Assembly (NCBI GenBank): GCA_015068395.1
Contig: SVKP01000105.1
Location: forward strand, 1 to 52,077
Reading direction: 5' to 3'
From: Oscillospiraceae bacterium
GTDB lineage: Bacteria; Bacillota; Clostridia; Oscillospirales; Oscillospiraceae
DNA length: 52,077 nt
Made by a program: the position numbers and the translations under genes. Positions within the stretch are counted from its first letter, which is position 1; every line of letters starts with the position of its first letter. Of the stretch, positions 14,885-24,572 are shown in pieces. The notes under the pieces are model-generated. The model did not search any database, was not told where the DNA came from, and saw nothing but the letters and a program-made list of their open reading frames with translations.

Positions 14885-15456
14885 TCGAAACAACGCGGAT
14901 TTCCAAGAATAATTCTTTTCTGAACTTGGTAGAAAAACAGATCTTGCGCTGTCTCTGTCTTTTGGAGAGACGAAGTGCCGCATATTCGGTGTTCCGACCT
15001 TCGCGTACCTTGAAAACGGAACATCAGTATGCAAGTAAAATGGCCCGTGTGACGCTTTGGACGCCATGACCGCCTGACATACAGAAGTGAAGCTCTGTAC
15101 AAGGGCGCGAGCGATCCTCCAAAGCGTGGACAGACGTTTGCAGCGTCGGAGAACGGGAAAAGCACGCAATTTCCGTACCGCAGGATAAAAGGGGATACTG
15201 GGAGATCGGCCTGGGCAGCTTCGTCAACTGCCGCCACCGTCCGCCGGTATGCGTCGCCGCAGCAAGAGGCGGGCTTGCATACTCCCGAGCCGGGGGTGTG
15301 ACGAAGGGCGGTCCAGCCGCCTGACAATACGGCTCAATGAAAAACTGCAGTTATAGAGCGGCGTGTCGAATGAAAATGGAGCAAACAGGCTCAACCTCAC
15401 TGATTTCGCGCGCCGCTTCAAGCTGTCATTTAAGGAAATAAGCAGAGGTGAGCGGT
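14885..15456 (+). other. Long structured non-coding region before the ParB-like genes
   Basis: About 570 bases without a supported gene. ACGCTTTGGA (about 15052-15061) can pair with TCCAAAGCGT (about 15117-15126), enclosing a TACAGA/TCTGTA hairpin. GTATGC/GCATAC near 15247-15285 encloses a GC-rich inner stem. Frames here are short and lack ribosome sites. It could be a long leader, an origin of transfer, or a partition site for the ParB-like proteins; the sequence alone does not decide. No parS-type site is recognised. Confidence 0.45.
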
Positions 15457-16455
15457 ATGCTTATCAAAATAGAACAGATTGTCGTAAAACCTAGACGAAG
15501 GGAGATCGACGAAAAGCATGTAGAGGAGCTTGCAAAGAGCATCAAGAGCTTGTCGCTGCTCAACCCGATCACTGTCGACCAGGATTACACGCTGATCGCC
15601 GGCCTGCACCGTCTGGAAGCGGTGAAGCTGCTCGGATACTCCGAAATTGAGTGCAATGTGACAAGTCTGGACGGTTTGAGGGCGGATTTGGCAGAATTAG
15701 ATGAGAATTTGATTCGAAAAGAATTGTCTACTCTTGACTTCGATGAGCTCATGCAGCGCCGAAAGGAAATCTATGAAGCCCTCAATCCCACGACGAGGTG
15801 GGGCGGCGATCACAAAAGCGAAAAAAACAAGAGCTCAAAATGCGCTCTTGTTTTACCAAAGTCTTTTGCGGATGATACCGCAGCGAAAACAGGGCTGAGT
15901 AAATCCACCATAAAGCGTCGAGTTCAAGCAGCAAAACACATGATACCGGAGGCTAAACAAATTCTTCGGCAGGGGAATGTTGACATCACAAAGACAGATG
16001 CTCTACGGCTGTCAAAGCTCCCGCCAGAGCAGCAAATAGTTGCCGCAACACAATTTTCTGAGGGAAAAATCTCTACGCTTCGAGGTTATCAGGCTGATGA
16101 TTCCGAGGAAACGGAAAATGATTCCGCTGAGTCTGAGCAGCAAGATGATAACGCTCCATTTCATTTCTCGAACAAATGTTTTTCTGATTTCAAAGAGTCT
16201 GTTGCTGATCTGAAAGACCCGGAAAAGGATTGCAGTTGCTCAACGGGCAGCTTTCTCGCCGAGGTTACATCCTCGGTAAAGCAAATTCACAAGATCATAG
16301 AGTGCTACAGTACACCTTATTATATGGCGGTATTCCCAGAGCTGGACGAAAAGCAAACCGATTACTTGAAAGATCTGCTGGAATCGGTAGGGGATGCCGC
16401 CATGCAACTTTACAATTCAATAACAGAAAGGACATCTTTCGATGGGAAATCATAA
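15457..16455 (+). CDS. ParB/Spo0J-family DNA-binding protein
   Basis: 332 residues from ATG 15457, with AGAGGTGA just upstream (GTG 15448 overlaps that site). The N-terminal ParB domain has the order KPRRREIDEKHVEELAKSIK, LLNPITVDQDYTLIAGLHRL, EAVKLLG, then DENLIRKELS, the 'ENL.R..L' element of ParB. A helix-turn-helix follows (KTGLSKSTIKRRVQAAKHMIPEA). The last third is acidic with Cys residues. No ParA ATPase adjoins it, so a role in element DNA handling or regulation is as likely as segregation. It overlaps the next ParB-like gene by 14 bases. Confidence 0.88.
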   Translation: MLIKIEQIVVKPRRREIDEKHVEELAKSIKSLSLLNPITVDQDYTLIAGLHRLEAVKLLGYSEIECNVTSLDGLRADLAELDENLIRKELSTLDFDELMQRRKEIYEALNPTTRWGGDHKSEKNKSSKCALVLPKSFADDTAAKTGLSKSTIKRRVQAAKHMIPEAKQILRQGNVDITKTDALRLSKLPPEQQIVAATQFSEGKISTLRGYQADDSEETENDSAESEQQDDNAPFHFSNKCFSDFKESVADLKDPEKDCSCSTGSFLAEVTSSVKQIHKIIECYSTPYYMAVFPELDEKQTDYLKDLLESVGDAAMQLYNSITERTSFDGKS

Positions 16456-17293
16456 CAGAAAAGCAGGAAAAAGCAATCAGGCATGGCAGGAGTCGCTGTT
16501 CAGTCCGGAGTACTGCAACCCGGGGACGCTGAGGTCGCTGCCGACCAGCAAGATCACATCCGGCCTTCCGTATCAGCGTGTCATTGACGAGCGAGTCGTG
16601 GATAGGCTCGTGGAGGAATGGGACGACAGGCTGCTTGAGCCGCTGGTCATCAGCTTTCGCAACGGCAGATACAACCTGATCGACGGTCAGCACAGGATCG
16701 CGGCGGCGCGCAAGAAGAACGGAGGCAGGGACGTGATGATGCCCTGCCTTATTTATAGTGGTATGACCTATGAGCAGGAGGCGGAGCTCTGCTATAAGCT
16801 GGATAAAGCCAAAAAGCGGCTCAGCCTCGCACAGTCTACCAACGCCTTGATCGAGTCTCGAATAGATAAGGAGATCACCGAAATCAGCCATTTGCTGGAG
16901 CAGGAGGGCTTTGTCTGGGCGCTCAATAAGGATCATGGCAAAGCTCACGAGATAACAACGACAAGAGCGGTGATAAACGCCTATCACTCGCTTGGCGTTG
17001 CCGGCTTCGTCCGTATGCTGCATTTGTTGGAAACAACATGGAGCGGGGACGCCGGATCGCTGAACGCATCAATGCTTTCGGGGATGGCTCTCTTCATCAA
17101 GACATATGGCGCTGAACTGAAGGACGAGGAGTTTGCCAGAAGGCTTGCGAAGTTTGACCCTGAGGAGATTGTGCGGCGCAGCAAAACCGACTTTAGCACG
17201 AGCAGTCGCGGCTTGCGCTGTGCCAGGGTGCTGCTTGAGAAGTACAACAGCAAGCGAGGCGGTAGGAAACTGGAATATCGGTTGCAAGGATAG
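16442..17293 (+). CDS. ParB-like nuclease-domain protein (DUF6551 type)
   Basis: 283 residues. The start overlaps the preceding ParB gene; GAAAGGA lies 8-10 bases upstream. A ParB N-domain-like core is present (LPYQRVIDERVVDRLVEEWD, LEPLVISFRNGRYNLIDGQH, RIAAA), with the 'DGQHR' motif of ParB/Srx-fold proteins in place of the 'AGxHR' type of its neighbour. A helical domain follows (YKLDKAKKRLSLAQSTNALIESRID). Such proteins are common on clostridial mobile elements. The pair may bind related sites in the structured region upstream. Confidence 0.82.
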   Translation: MGNHNRKAGKSNQAWQESLFSPEYCNPGTLRSLPTSKITSGLPYQRVIDERVVDRLVEEWDDRLLEPLVISFRNGRYNLIDGQHRIAAARKKNGGRDVMMPCLIYSGMTYEQEAELCYKLDKAKKRLSLAQSTNALIESRIDKEITEISHLLEQEGFVWALNKDHGKAHEITTTRAVINAYHSLGVAGFVRMLHLLETTWSGDAGSLNASMLSGMALFIKTYGAELKDEEFARRLAKFDPEEIVRRSKTDFSTSSRGLRCARVLLEKYNSKRGGRKLEYRLQG

Positions 17294-17489
17294 ATAATGC
17301 AAAGATTGTAAAGCATAAATACTTGCAAATTTTATATGTCGGGTCCATTTTTCGATTGTGCAACAGATTATATTGATTGATATTCTGTAAAGTAATTAAC
17401 CTTTTTGATATTCTTTAATCAGACTCTTTCAATTTGAATCGATATTGCAAAGCTTCCATGCATAGACTGTTTTGAAAGGGGGAGCCGCT
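17294..17489. other. AT-rich intergenic region
   Basis: About 200 bases markedly richer in A and T than the core genes. No hairpin terminator stands out. It separates the ParB pair from the recombinase unit. Confidence 0.5.
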
Positions 17490-17606
17490 GTGAAGAAGGA
17501 GGACAGAATTGTAGTACGCTGCTTTTTTGCAGATGATGGCGAAAACGCCGAATACGTAATAATACAGTCTTTTTACGTATTTCTTATGAATAATATTGGG
17601 AATTAG
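17490..17606 (+). CDS. Small protein (38 aa) preceding the serine recombinase
   Basis: GGGGGAG is 7 bases before GTG 17490. The peptide (MKKEDRIVVRCFFADDGENA, then EYVIIQSFYVFLMNNIGN) resembles the short 'V.C.F...GE....I..SF..FL' proteins that from memory often precede large serine recombinases in Clostridia conjugative elements. Function unknown; perhaps an accessory or regulatory peptide for excision. It lies 76 bases upstream of the recombinase start. Confidence 0.5.
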   Translation: MKKEDRIVVRCFFADDGENAEYVIIQSFYVFLMNNIGN

Positions 17607-17682
17607 CTTATTATTTTGACAAATTTCAAACTATGTGCTATTCTATAAAAGATGAATGGCCGTTTATTTCAGGAGGCATCTT

Positions 17683-19281
17683 ATGTATCAAGAAATAAGC
17701 GATCCCATGAAGTACCATGTCGCATTGTACATCAGATTATCAAAGGAGGATGAGAGCGAGGGTCCATCTCAAAGCGTAACAAATCAAAAATCCCTGCTAG
17801 ACGAGTTCGTAAAGAAGCAGCGCCTTTGTGTATATGACACATATGTTGACGACGGTTGGAGTGGTACAAGCTTTGATAGGCCTGATTTTAACCGAATGAT
17901 AGGCGATATTGAAGCTAAAAAGGTCAACATGGTCATTACAAAGGACTTATCGCGTCTGGGGCGTGATTACATTCTGACAGGACACTACATGGAGAGGTAT
18001 TTTCCCGAGCATCAAGTGCGATATATCTCCCTTCTCGACGGTATTGATACCGGCGTTGAGAGTTCTGCAAATGATATTACGCCATTTCGCGCGATCATGA
18101 ATGACATGTACGCAAAGGACATTTCCAAGAAGATTAAGAGTGTAAAGCATGATAAACAGCGAAAAGGTCAATTTATAGGAGGTAAAGCTCCGTATGGCTA
18201 CAAGCTTCATCCGACGGAGAAGAACAAAATCATCATTGATGAGCCTGCAGCTTCCATCGTAAGGAGAATTTTTAGCATGGCTTATGATGGAATGAGCTGC
18301 CACAAGATTGCGACGCAGCTAAATGCGGAAAAGGTACCAAGCCCAGCGACCTATGCGGGACTTACCATTGGGAATCCCGGACCATATACCGGCTTATGGA
18401 GCAGTGAGCGAATCTCCGATATGCTGAGCAATGAAATGTATATTGGTAACATGGTGCAGGGCCGTATGGTAAAAATCAGCTATAAGTCCAAAAAATGTCT
18501 GCGTCAAGCCCCTGATCGGTGGATTGTTGTAGAGGGAACACATGAACCTATTATAGATGAAGAGACTTTCCGTAAGGTTCGATTATTGGTGGATAGCAGA
18601 AGGAGTACCAGAAGCAGAACGCATGACTATCTTCTGAAAGGGCTTCTGGTTTGCCATGAATGCGGATATCCGCTTTCCGTGCTTCCTCGGAAAAATGCAG
18701 CAGGAGAGGATTACCTTTACTTTGTCTGCCGTACATACCAACGGTTTACAAAGCAAGGTGTCTGCTCATCGCATTGCATAAAAGAGCAACTTGTGACAGA
18801 TGCCGTACTGAGTAAAGTTCGTGAAGTCTGTGAATTGTATCTGACGCAAGAGAAACTTCTGCCGATTGCTCAGGAAGCAATGAGTCAGAAAAAGAAACAA
18901 AGCAGTATTGAAGAGCGCCGCGTTGCGCTGCAATCCCAAATTGACAACTTAGCCTCTAATATAGATAAGGTATATATGGACAAGTTGGATGGGTTGCTCT
19001 CAGACGATGATTTTGCTCGTATCTATTCCAGAGTTAAGGCACAGAGGGATTCATTGTCGGAAAAGCTTCGGGAACTTGACCGGTTGGAAGCAGCTCCTAA
19101 AAGCGAAGAAGACCAGGCTAAAGAGCTCGTACAAAGATTTATCGAAAATGCAACAATAAGCCGGGAACTGCTGGTAAGCCTGATTGAACGCATAGAACTG
19201 ACCGCTGACAGGGAAGTGATTATCAAGTTTCGTATCCGTCCTCTGGAGAAAATTCAAGACCATCAAAAAGTTGCAGGATAG
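17683..19281 (+). CDS. Large serine recombinase (integrase) of the island
   Basis: 532 residues from ATG 17683, preceded by AGGAGG. Domains: resolvase catalytic domain (5-155) with nucleophile S20 in ALYIRLSKEDE and the helix TKDLSRLGRDY (87-97); recombinase domain (about 165-300); zinc ribbon with C324, C327, C349, C361; and a coiled coil (about 385-465). This is the arrangement of TnpX/TndX and phage-type large serine integrases, which cut both partners at a 2-base core. Its place at the right edge fits an element-end integrase. It looks intact although the relaxase is decayed, so the island might still move or have been captured. Confidence 0.93.
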   Translation: MYQEISDPMKYHVALYIRLSKEDESEGPSQSVTNQKSLLDEFVKKQRLCVYDTYVDDGWSGTSFDRPDFNRMIGDIEAKKVNMVITKDLSRLGRDYILTGHYMERYFPEHQVRYISLLDGIDTGVESSANDITPFRAIMNDMYAKDISKKIKSVKHDKQRKGQFIGGKAPYGYKLHPTEKNKIIIDEPAASIVRRIFSMAYDGMSCHKIATQLNAEKVPSPATYAGLTIGNPGPYTGLWSSERISDMLSNEMYIGNMVQGRMVKISYKSKKCLRQAPDRWIVVEGTHEPIIDEETFRKVRLLVDSRRSTRSRTHDYLLKGLLVCHECGYPLSVLPRKNAAGEDYLYFVCRTYQRFTKQGVCSSHCIKEQLVTDAVLSKVREVCELYLTQEKLLPIAQEAMSQKKKQSSIEERRVALQSQIDNLASNIDKVYMDKLDGLLSDDDFARIYSRVKAQRDSLSEKLRELDRLEAAPKSEEDQAKELVQRFIENATISRELLVSLIERIELTADREVIIKFRIRPLEKIQDHQKVAG

Positions 19282-19831
19282 TATCATTTTGCATATAATA
19301 TCATTCAAATTTAGGTGAATAGTTTGTTCAAATAGAAGGGGTGCTATGTATCGCGCATTGAAAAAAGAGCGCTCGAAAAGCTGGAGGAGGCGCTTGGCGG
19401 GAAACGGTGAGCAACAGTCGGTACGCAGCTTGGAAGTAGAAGGCAGAGAGCGCAGGCAAAAATCGAGTGTCGCAGAATGAAAATGTTCTGCGGCGCTTTT
19501 TTTGCTTAAAAAAAATTAAGAAACAAGTGTCAAATTTCGCACTGCTGATTCGTTGTTATAAGTAAGAACAAAATGTTGCAGCCGGGAACAGATACGGCGT
19601 GCAAACCGGAAAAGGAATAAAACAGGTATCTGTGTGGATACGCATTTTTTCATAGGCAAGGCGCCGCGGCGGAAACGCCCCGGCGCCTTGCCACGTCTCA
19701 GCTGAGAACCCATTCAGGTCTCCCGACCTTGCCATTTATTGACCGTTCCGACCCGAAGCTGGACAGTCTGGACGATTCATGGAGTGGCTGATCCATCACG
19801 AACCAAAGTACGCAGGGAGCACAAGCAGAAA
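19282..19831. other. Island right border: remnants and hairpins, no intact gene
   Basis: Contents in order: a 44-codon frame (19346-19480) and, in another frame, RIEKRALEKLEEALGGKR then stop, which looks like the end of a lost gene; an intrinsic terminator (19466-19504); a strong GC hairpin GGCAAGGCGCCG/CGGCGCCTTGCC (19656-19692); a 42-base relative of the terminator at 972-1013 (19703-19744); and a decayed copy of the end of the 2430 gene (19759-19798). These last two suggest that sequence from the left flank was duplicated here. Confidence 0.5.
19466..19504 (+). terminator. Intrinsic terminator
   Basis: CGCAGAA (19471-19477) with TTCTGCG (19486-19492), extended on both sides, then seven or more T. 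Confidence 0.8.
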
Positions 19832-19864
19832 AGTACCCACCCCGAACGAAACGAGGTGGGTACT
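19828..19864 (-). terminator. Terminator of eno
   Basis: AGTACCCACC/GGTGGGTACT (19832-19841, 19855-19864) is followed on the minus strand by TTTT. It lies 35 bases past the eno stop. Confidence 0.85.
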
Positions 19865-19898
19865 ATCTTAATTATAGGGAGAGAGAGCGATGAAGCTT

Positions 19899-21271
<1,373 letters not shown>

Positions 21272-21310
21272 GACAGGCAGGGCATAATTGCAAAAAAAGC
21301 CTTACCGGAT

Positions 21311-21928
21311 TTAAAGAAAACGAGAGAATACAAGCGGCGTGACAAACGCCTCCAACGCGGACGATACGATCGTCAGCGGCACGATCCAGCGCGTGAAGCA
21401 GCGCAGACTTTCGCTGAGCACGCGCGCCACGGTCTTTGCGTCGACCCTTCCGGTGACGCCCCAGGTCGACGCTCGGCAGACGTACAGACCCGCAGCGCAG
21501 GAGAACACCAGCGCGGCGCTCTCGGTGATGCCGTGGGGCAGCGTACCGGCAAGATATGCGGCAAGACCGCGTCCGCTGCGCAGGTAATAGGCGCCCAGAG
21601 CGCCGACCAAAAGGCTGTTGAACCCCAGCATCAGCGCCGGAAGATGCAAAAAGGGAAACAGGCCCAGTGCGATCGCCATCAGAAGCGCGAGGAAATTGTT
21701 GGACAGGATCGTGATCATCAGCTGCCAGCCGCCGACCTGATAGAGCCCGATCTCCGCCGCCGCGTCGGTGTAGGAAACCAGCAGCGGGTCCAGAGACTCC
21801 GGGCGCAGATAGGCAAGAGAAAAGCCGATGCCGATGAGCAGCAAAAAAGAAATCGCGGTGGTTCGAATCAGCTCACGCAGCGGGGCGCTGATGGCATAAT
21901 AGGCCGCGAGGCCGTTGCGTTCGTTCAT
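21311..21928 (-). CDS. Stage II sporulation protein M-like membrane protein
   Basis: 205 residues with five or six hydrophobic segments (for example TTAISFLLLIGIGFSLAYL, LMITILSNNFLALLMAIALG, LPALMLGFNSLLVGALGAYY). The 'NN...A....LG....G..P...L..NG...G' type pattern and the segment LAGTLPHGITESAALVFSCA match the SpoIIM/DUF95 family: 'LPHGI.E..A' is its best conserved motif. In spore formers SpoIIM joins the SpoIIDMP engulfment machine; other members are generic membrane proteins, so the sporulation role is inference. It overlaps gltX by four bases (ATGA) and is co-transcribed with it. Confidence 0.8.
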   Translation of the reverse strand: MNERNGLAAYYAISAPLRELIRTTAISFLLLIGIGFSLAYLRPESLDPLLVSYTDAAAEIGLYQVGGWQLMITILSNNFLALLMAIALGLFPFLHLPALMLGFNSLLVGALGAYYLRSGRGLAAYLAGTLPHGITESAALVFSCAAGLYVCRASTWGVTGRVDAKTVARVLSESLRCFTRWIVPLTIVSSALEAFVTPLVFSRFL

Positions 21929-23412
21929 GAAAGTCTGGCAATGCCGTCCCGCACGCGGCGAAGCGTTTCATCCCGCCCGAGAATACGGCAAATTTCCACC
22001 GCGCCGCCCGGTGTGACCAGCTTTCCCGCCACCGCGATGCGCAGCGGCCACATCAGCGTCGCGTTCTTCACGCCAAGCTCCTCGGCGAAGGCAACCAGCG
22101 TGTCATGGATGGCGTCGGTCGACCAGTCCGAGATCCCTTCCAGCTTGGGCAGGACCTTTTGCAGCATGTCGAGCGAAACTGTGGCGTCGGTTTTCGACTT
22201 CTTATTTGTATAGAAGGCGACGTCGTAATCGGGCAGAGCGTCAAAGAAATCGACCTTCTCCGGGATATCGGTCAGCTTCTCGCAGCGCGCCTGCAAAAGT
22301 GCCGCAATTTCGGAGACCGAATACGCCTCATTTTTGACAGACTGCCGGATGTAAGGCTCTGCGACTTTACAGAATTCCTCCGGCGGCATGGAGCGGATAT
22401 AGTTGGCGTTGAAGTAGGTGAGCTTCTCGATATCAAAGATGGCGGGGGACTTGGAAATGCCCGCGAGGTCGAAGCACTCCACCAGCTCGTCAAGCGTGAA
22501 GAATTCCTGCTCTGCCTTATCTCCGCGCGGCGACCAGCCCAAAAGCGCCACATAGTTGAGGATGGCGGGCGTGAGATAACCCTGTGCCTTGAGGTCCTCA
22601 TAGCTGGGGTCTCCGTTGCGTTTGCTCATTTTGTGCTGCGCGTCGCGCATCACGGGCGAGCAGTGTACGTAGGTCGGGACCTCCCAGCCAAACGCCTCAT
22701 AGAGCAGATTGTACTTCGGCGCGGAGGAGAGGTACTCGCTGCCGCGGACGACGTGGGTGATGCCCATGAGATGGTCGTCGATGACGTTGGCGAAGTTATA
22801 GGTCGGCATCCCGTCGCGCTTAATCAGGACCTGATCGTCCAGCGTCTTGTTCTCCACGGTCACGTCGCCGAAGGAAGCGTCCCGGAAGGTCGTTGTCCCC
22901 TCGTGCGGGATGCGCTGGCGGATGACGTACGACGCGCCGGCTTCGACGCGCGCCTTTGCCTCGTCGAGAGGCAGGTCGCGGCAGGGGTCGTCCGCGCGGT
23001 CGAACTCGCCGCTGTCCTCGGCAGACTCCGTCTTTTCACAGAAGCAGTAATAGGCGTGGCCGCGCTCGACGAGCAGCTCGGCGAACTTGCCATAGGTGTC
23101 GCGGCGCTCGGACTGGACATAGGGGGCGACGGGACCGCCCACGTCGGGTCCCTCGTCATGCTCCAGGCCGCATTCCTCCATCGTACGGTAGATCACGTCG
23201 GTCGCGCCCTCGACCAGGCGTCCCTGATCAGTGTCCTCAATCCTAAGGATGAAGGTGCCGCCCGCGTGGCGCGCGATGAGATAGGTGTAAAGAGCAGTGC
23301 GCAGATTGCCGACATGCATATAGCCGGTGGGCGAGGGGGCGAAGCGCGTACGGACCTTCCCGTGCGGGATCTTGCCCTCCATGATATCAAAGTAAGCAGA
23401 ATCAACGGACAT
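21925..23412 (-). CDS. gltX: Glutamyl-tRNA synthetase
   Basis: 495 residues, normal length. Charges tRNA-Glu with glutamate (possibly also tRNA-Gln where GatCAB amidates it). The class I HIGH region is seen in TRFAPSPTGYMHVGNLRTAL and the KMSKS loop as KMSKR in AQHKMSKRNGDPS. The C-terminal anticodon-binding domain is complete, ending GRDETLRRVRDGIARLS. Residues 105-155 match the zinc-region-like insertion of bacterial GluRS with YCFCEK. Start ATG 23412 has GGAGGTA upstream. First gene of a two-gene unit with the SpoIIM-like gene. Confidence 0.97.
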   Translation of the reverse strand: MSVDSAYFDIMEGKIPHGKVRTRFAPSPTGYMHVGNLRTALYTYLIARHAGGTFILRIEDTDQGRLVEGATDVIYRTMEECGLEHDEGPDVGGPVAPYVQSERRDTYGKFAELLVERGHAYYCFCEKTESAEDSGEFDRADDPCRDLPLDEAKARVEAGASYVIRQRIPHEGTTTFRDASFGDVTVENKTLDDQVLIKRDGMPTYNFANVIDDHLMGITHVVRGSEYLSSAPKYNLLYEAFGWEVPTYVHCSPVMRDAQHKMSKRNGDPSYEDLKAQGYLTPAILNYVALLGWSPRGDKAEQEFFTLDELVECFDLAGISKSPAIFDIEKLTYFNANYIRSMPPEEFCKVAEPYIRQSVKNEAYSVSEIAALLQARCEKLTDIPEKVDFFDALPDYDVAFYTNKKSKTDATVSLDMLQKVLPKLEGISDWSTDAIHDTLVAFAEELGVKNATLMWPLRIAVAGKLVTPGGAVEICRILGRDETLRRVRDGIARLS

Positions 23413-23442
23413 TGGGAATACCTCCAGAAAAATATCTTATAT

Positions 23443-23505
23443 ATTTTATAATTGTTGAGAAGAATTGTCAAGGAACTTGTACTTTCTGAAATGATGTAGT
23501 ATAAT
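23443..23505. promoter_or_regulatory. Divergent promoters of gltX and trpS
   Basis: For gltX (minus): TTGACA (23471-23466) and TAAAAT (23448-23443), 17-base spacer. For trpS (plus): TTGTAC (23477-23482) and TATAAT (23500-23505), 17-base spacer. No T-box leader features (such as the AGGGTGG box) are visible in the short trpS leader. Confidence 0.7.
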
Positions 23506-23555
23506 GCTTTTGATAATGGACGACTATGGTCGTTTAGCAAGAGAGGAAACAGCAT

Positions 23556-24569
23556 ATGGAAGCAAATACCACCGAAACGAAAAAAACCATGCTCTCCGGC
23601 ATTCAGCCCAGCGGCGATCTGCATCTCGGCAACTATCTGGGGGCAATCAAGAACTGGAGCGGGCGTTCGGACGAGTTTGACTGCTTTTACTTCATGGCGG
23701 ATCTGCACGCCATCACGGTACGGCAGAATCCCGCAGATTTGCGCCGCCGCACGCTGGAGCAGCTCGCGCAGTACATTGCCTGCGGGCTTGACCCGGAAAA
23801 GAACACGCTTTTCATCCAGTCCCATGTCCACCAGCACGCAGAGCTGGGCTGGGTGCTGGGCTGCTTTACGATGTTCGGCGAGCTTTCGCGCATGACGCAG
23901 TTCAAGGACAAGAGCGCGAAGCATCAGGACAACATCAACGGCGGCCTGTTTACCTATCCGAGCCTGATGGCGGCGGATATCCTGCTGTATCAGCCGGACT
24001 TTGTGCCTGTCGGCGCAGACCAGAAGCAGCACGTGGAGCTGACACGCAACATCGTGCAGCGCTTTAACGGCGTCTATGGAGACGTCTTCAAGATGCCCGA
24101 GTTCTACTCCACCAAGGAGGGCGCGCGCGTCATGTGCCTGACGGCCCCGGAGAATAAAATGAGCAAAAGCGCGCCGGAGGGCTGCGTATTTCTGATGGAA
24201 AAGCCGGAAGATATCGCACGCAAGTTCAAGCGCGCCATCACCGACAGCGACACCGAGCATTGCGTGCGCTTCGACGCGGAGAACAAGCCGGGCGTTTCGA
24301 ATCTGATGAACATCTATGCCGCCGTGACCGGCAAGGGCATGGACGAGATCGAAACAGAATTTGACGGTCAGGGCTACGGTACGTTCAAAACCGCAGTCGG
24401 CGAGGCGGTGATCGAGACGTTGCGCCCGATCCGCGAGGAGGCAACCCGAATCCTTTCGGACAAGGCGTATCTGGAGAGCGTTTATCGCAACGGCGCGGAG
24501 AAGGCGTCCCGCGTTGCGGAAAAGACGCTGCGCAAGGTCTACAAAAAGGTTGGCTTTATTCCCCGCTAA
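23556..24569 (+). CDS. trpS: Tryptophanyl-tRNA synthetase
   Basis: 337 residues. Charges tRNA-Trp. The class I signature is GIQPSGDLHLGNYLGAIKNW (HLGN for HIGH) and the second is KMSKS in PENKMSKSAPEG. The family pattern FIQSHVHQHAELGWVL and the tryptophan-pocket region DILLYQPDFVPVGADQKQH are intact. Start ATG follows AAGAGAGGAAAC. It heads a transcription unit with two envelope-sugar genes only a few bases downstream, an arrangement that may tie their expression together. Confidence 0.97.
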   Translation: MEANTTETKKTMLSGIQPSGDLHLGNYLGAIKNWSGRSDEFDCFYFMADLHAITVRQNPADLRRRTLEQLAQYIACGLDPEKNTLFIQSHVHQHAELGWVLGCFTMFGELSRMTQFKDKSAKHQDNINGGLFTYPSLMAADILLYQPDFVPVGADQKQHVELTRNIVQRFNGVYGDVFKMPEFYSTKEGARVMCLTAPENKMSKSAPEGCVFLMEKPEDIARKFKRAITDSDTEHCVRFDAENKPGVSNLMNIYAAVTGKGMDEIETEFDGQGYGTFKTAVGEAVIETLRPIREEATRILSDKAYLESVYRNGAEKASRVAEKTLRKVYKKVGFIPR

Positions 24570-24572
24570 AGG

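Noticed and set aside
19346-19480. 44-codon frame after the recombinase as a gene
   Set aside because: Another frame across the same bases reads like a better protein end (RIEKRALEKLEEALGGKR), so neither can be called; described within the border region.
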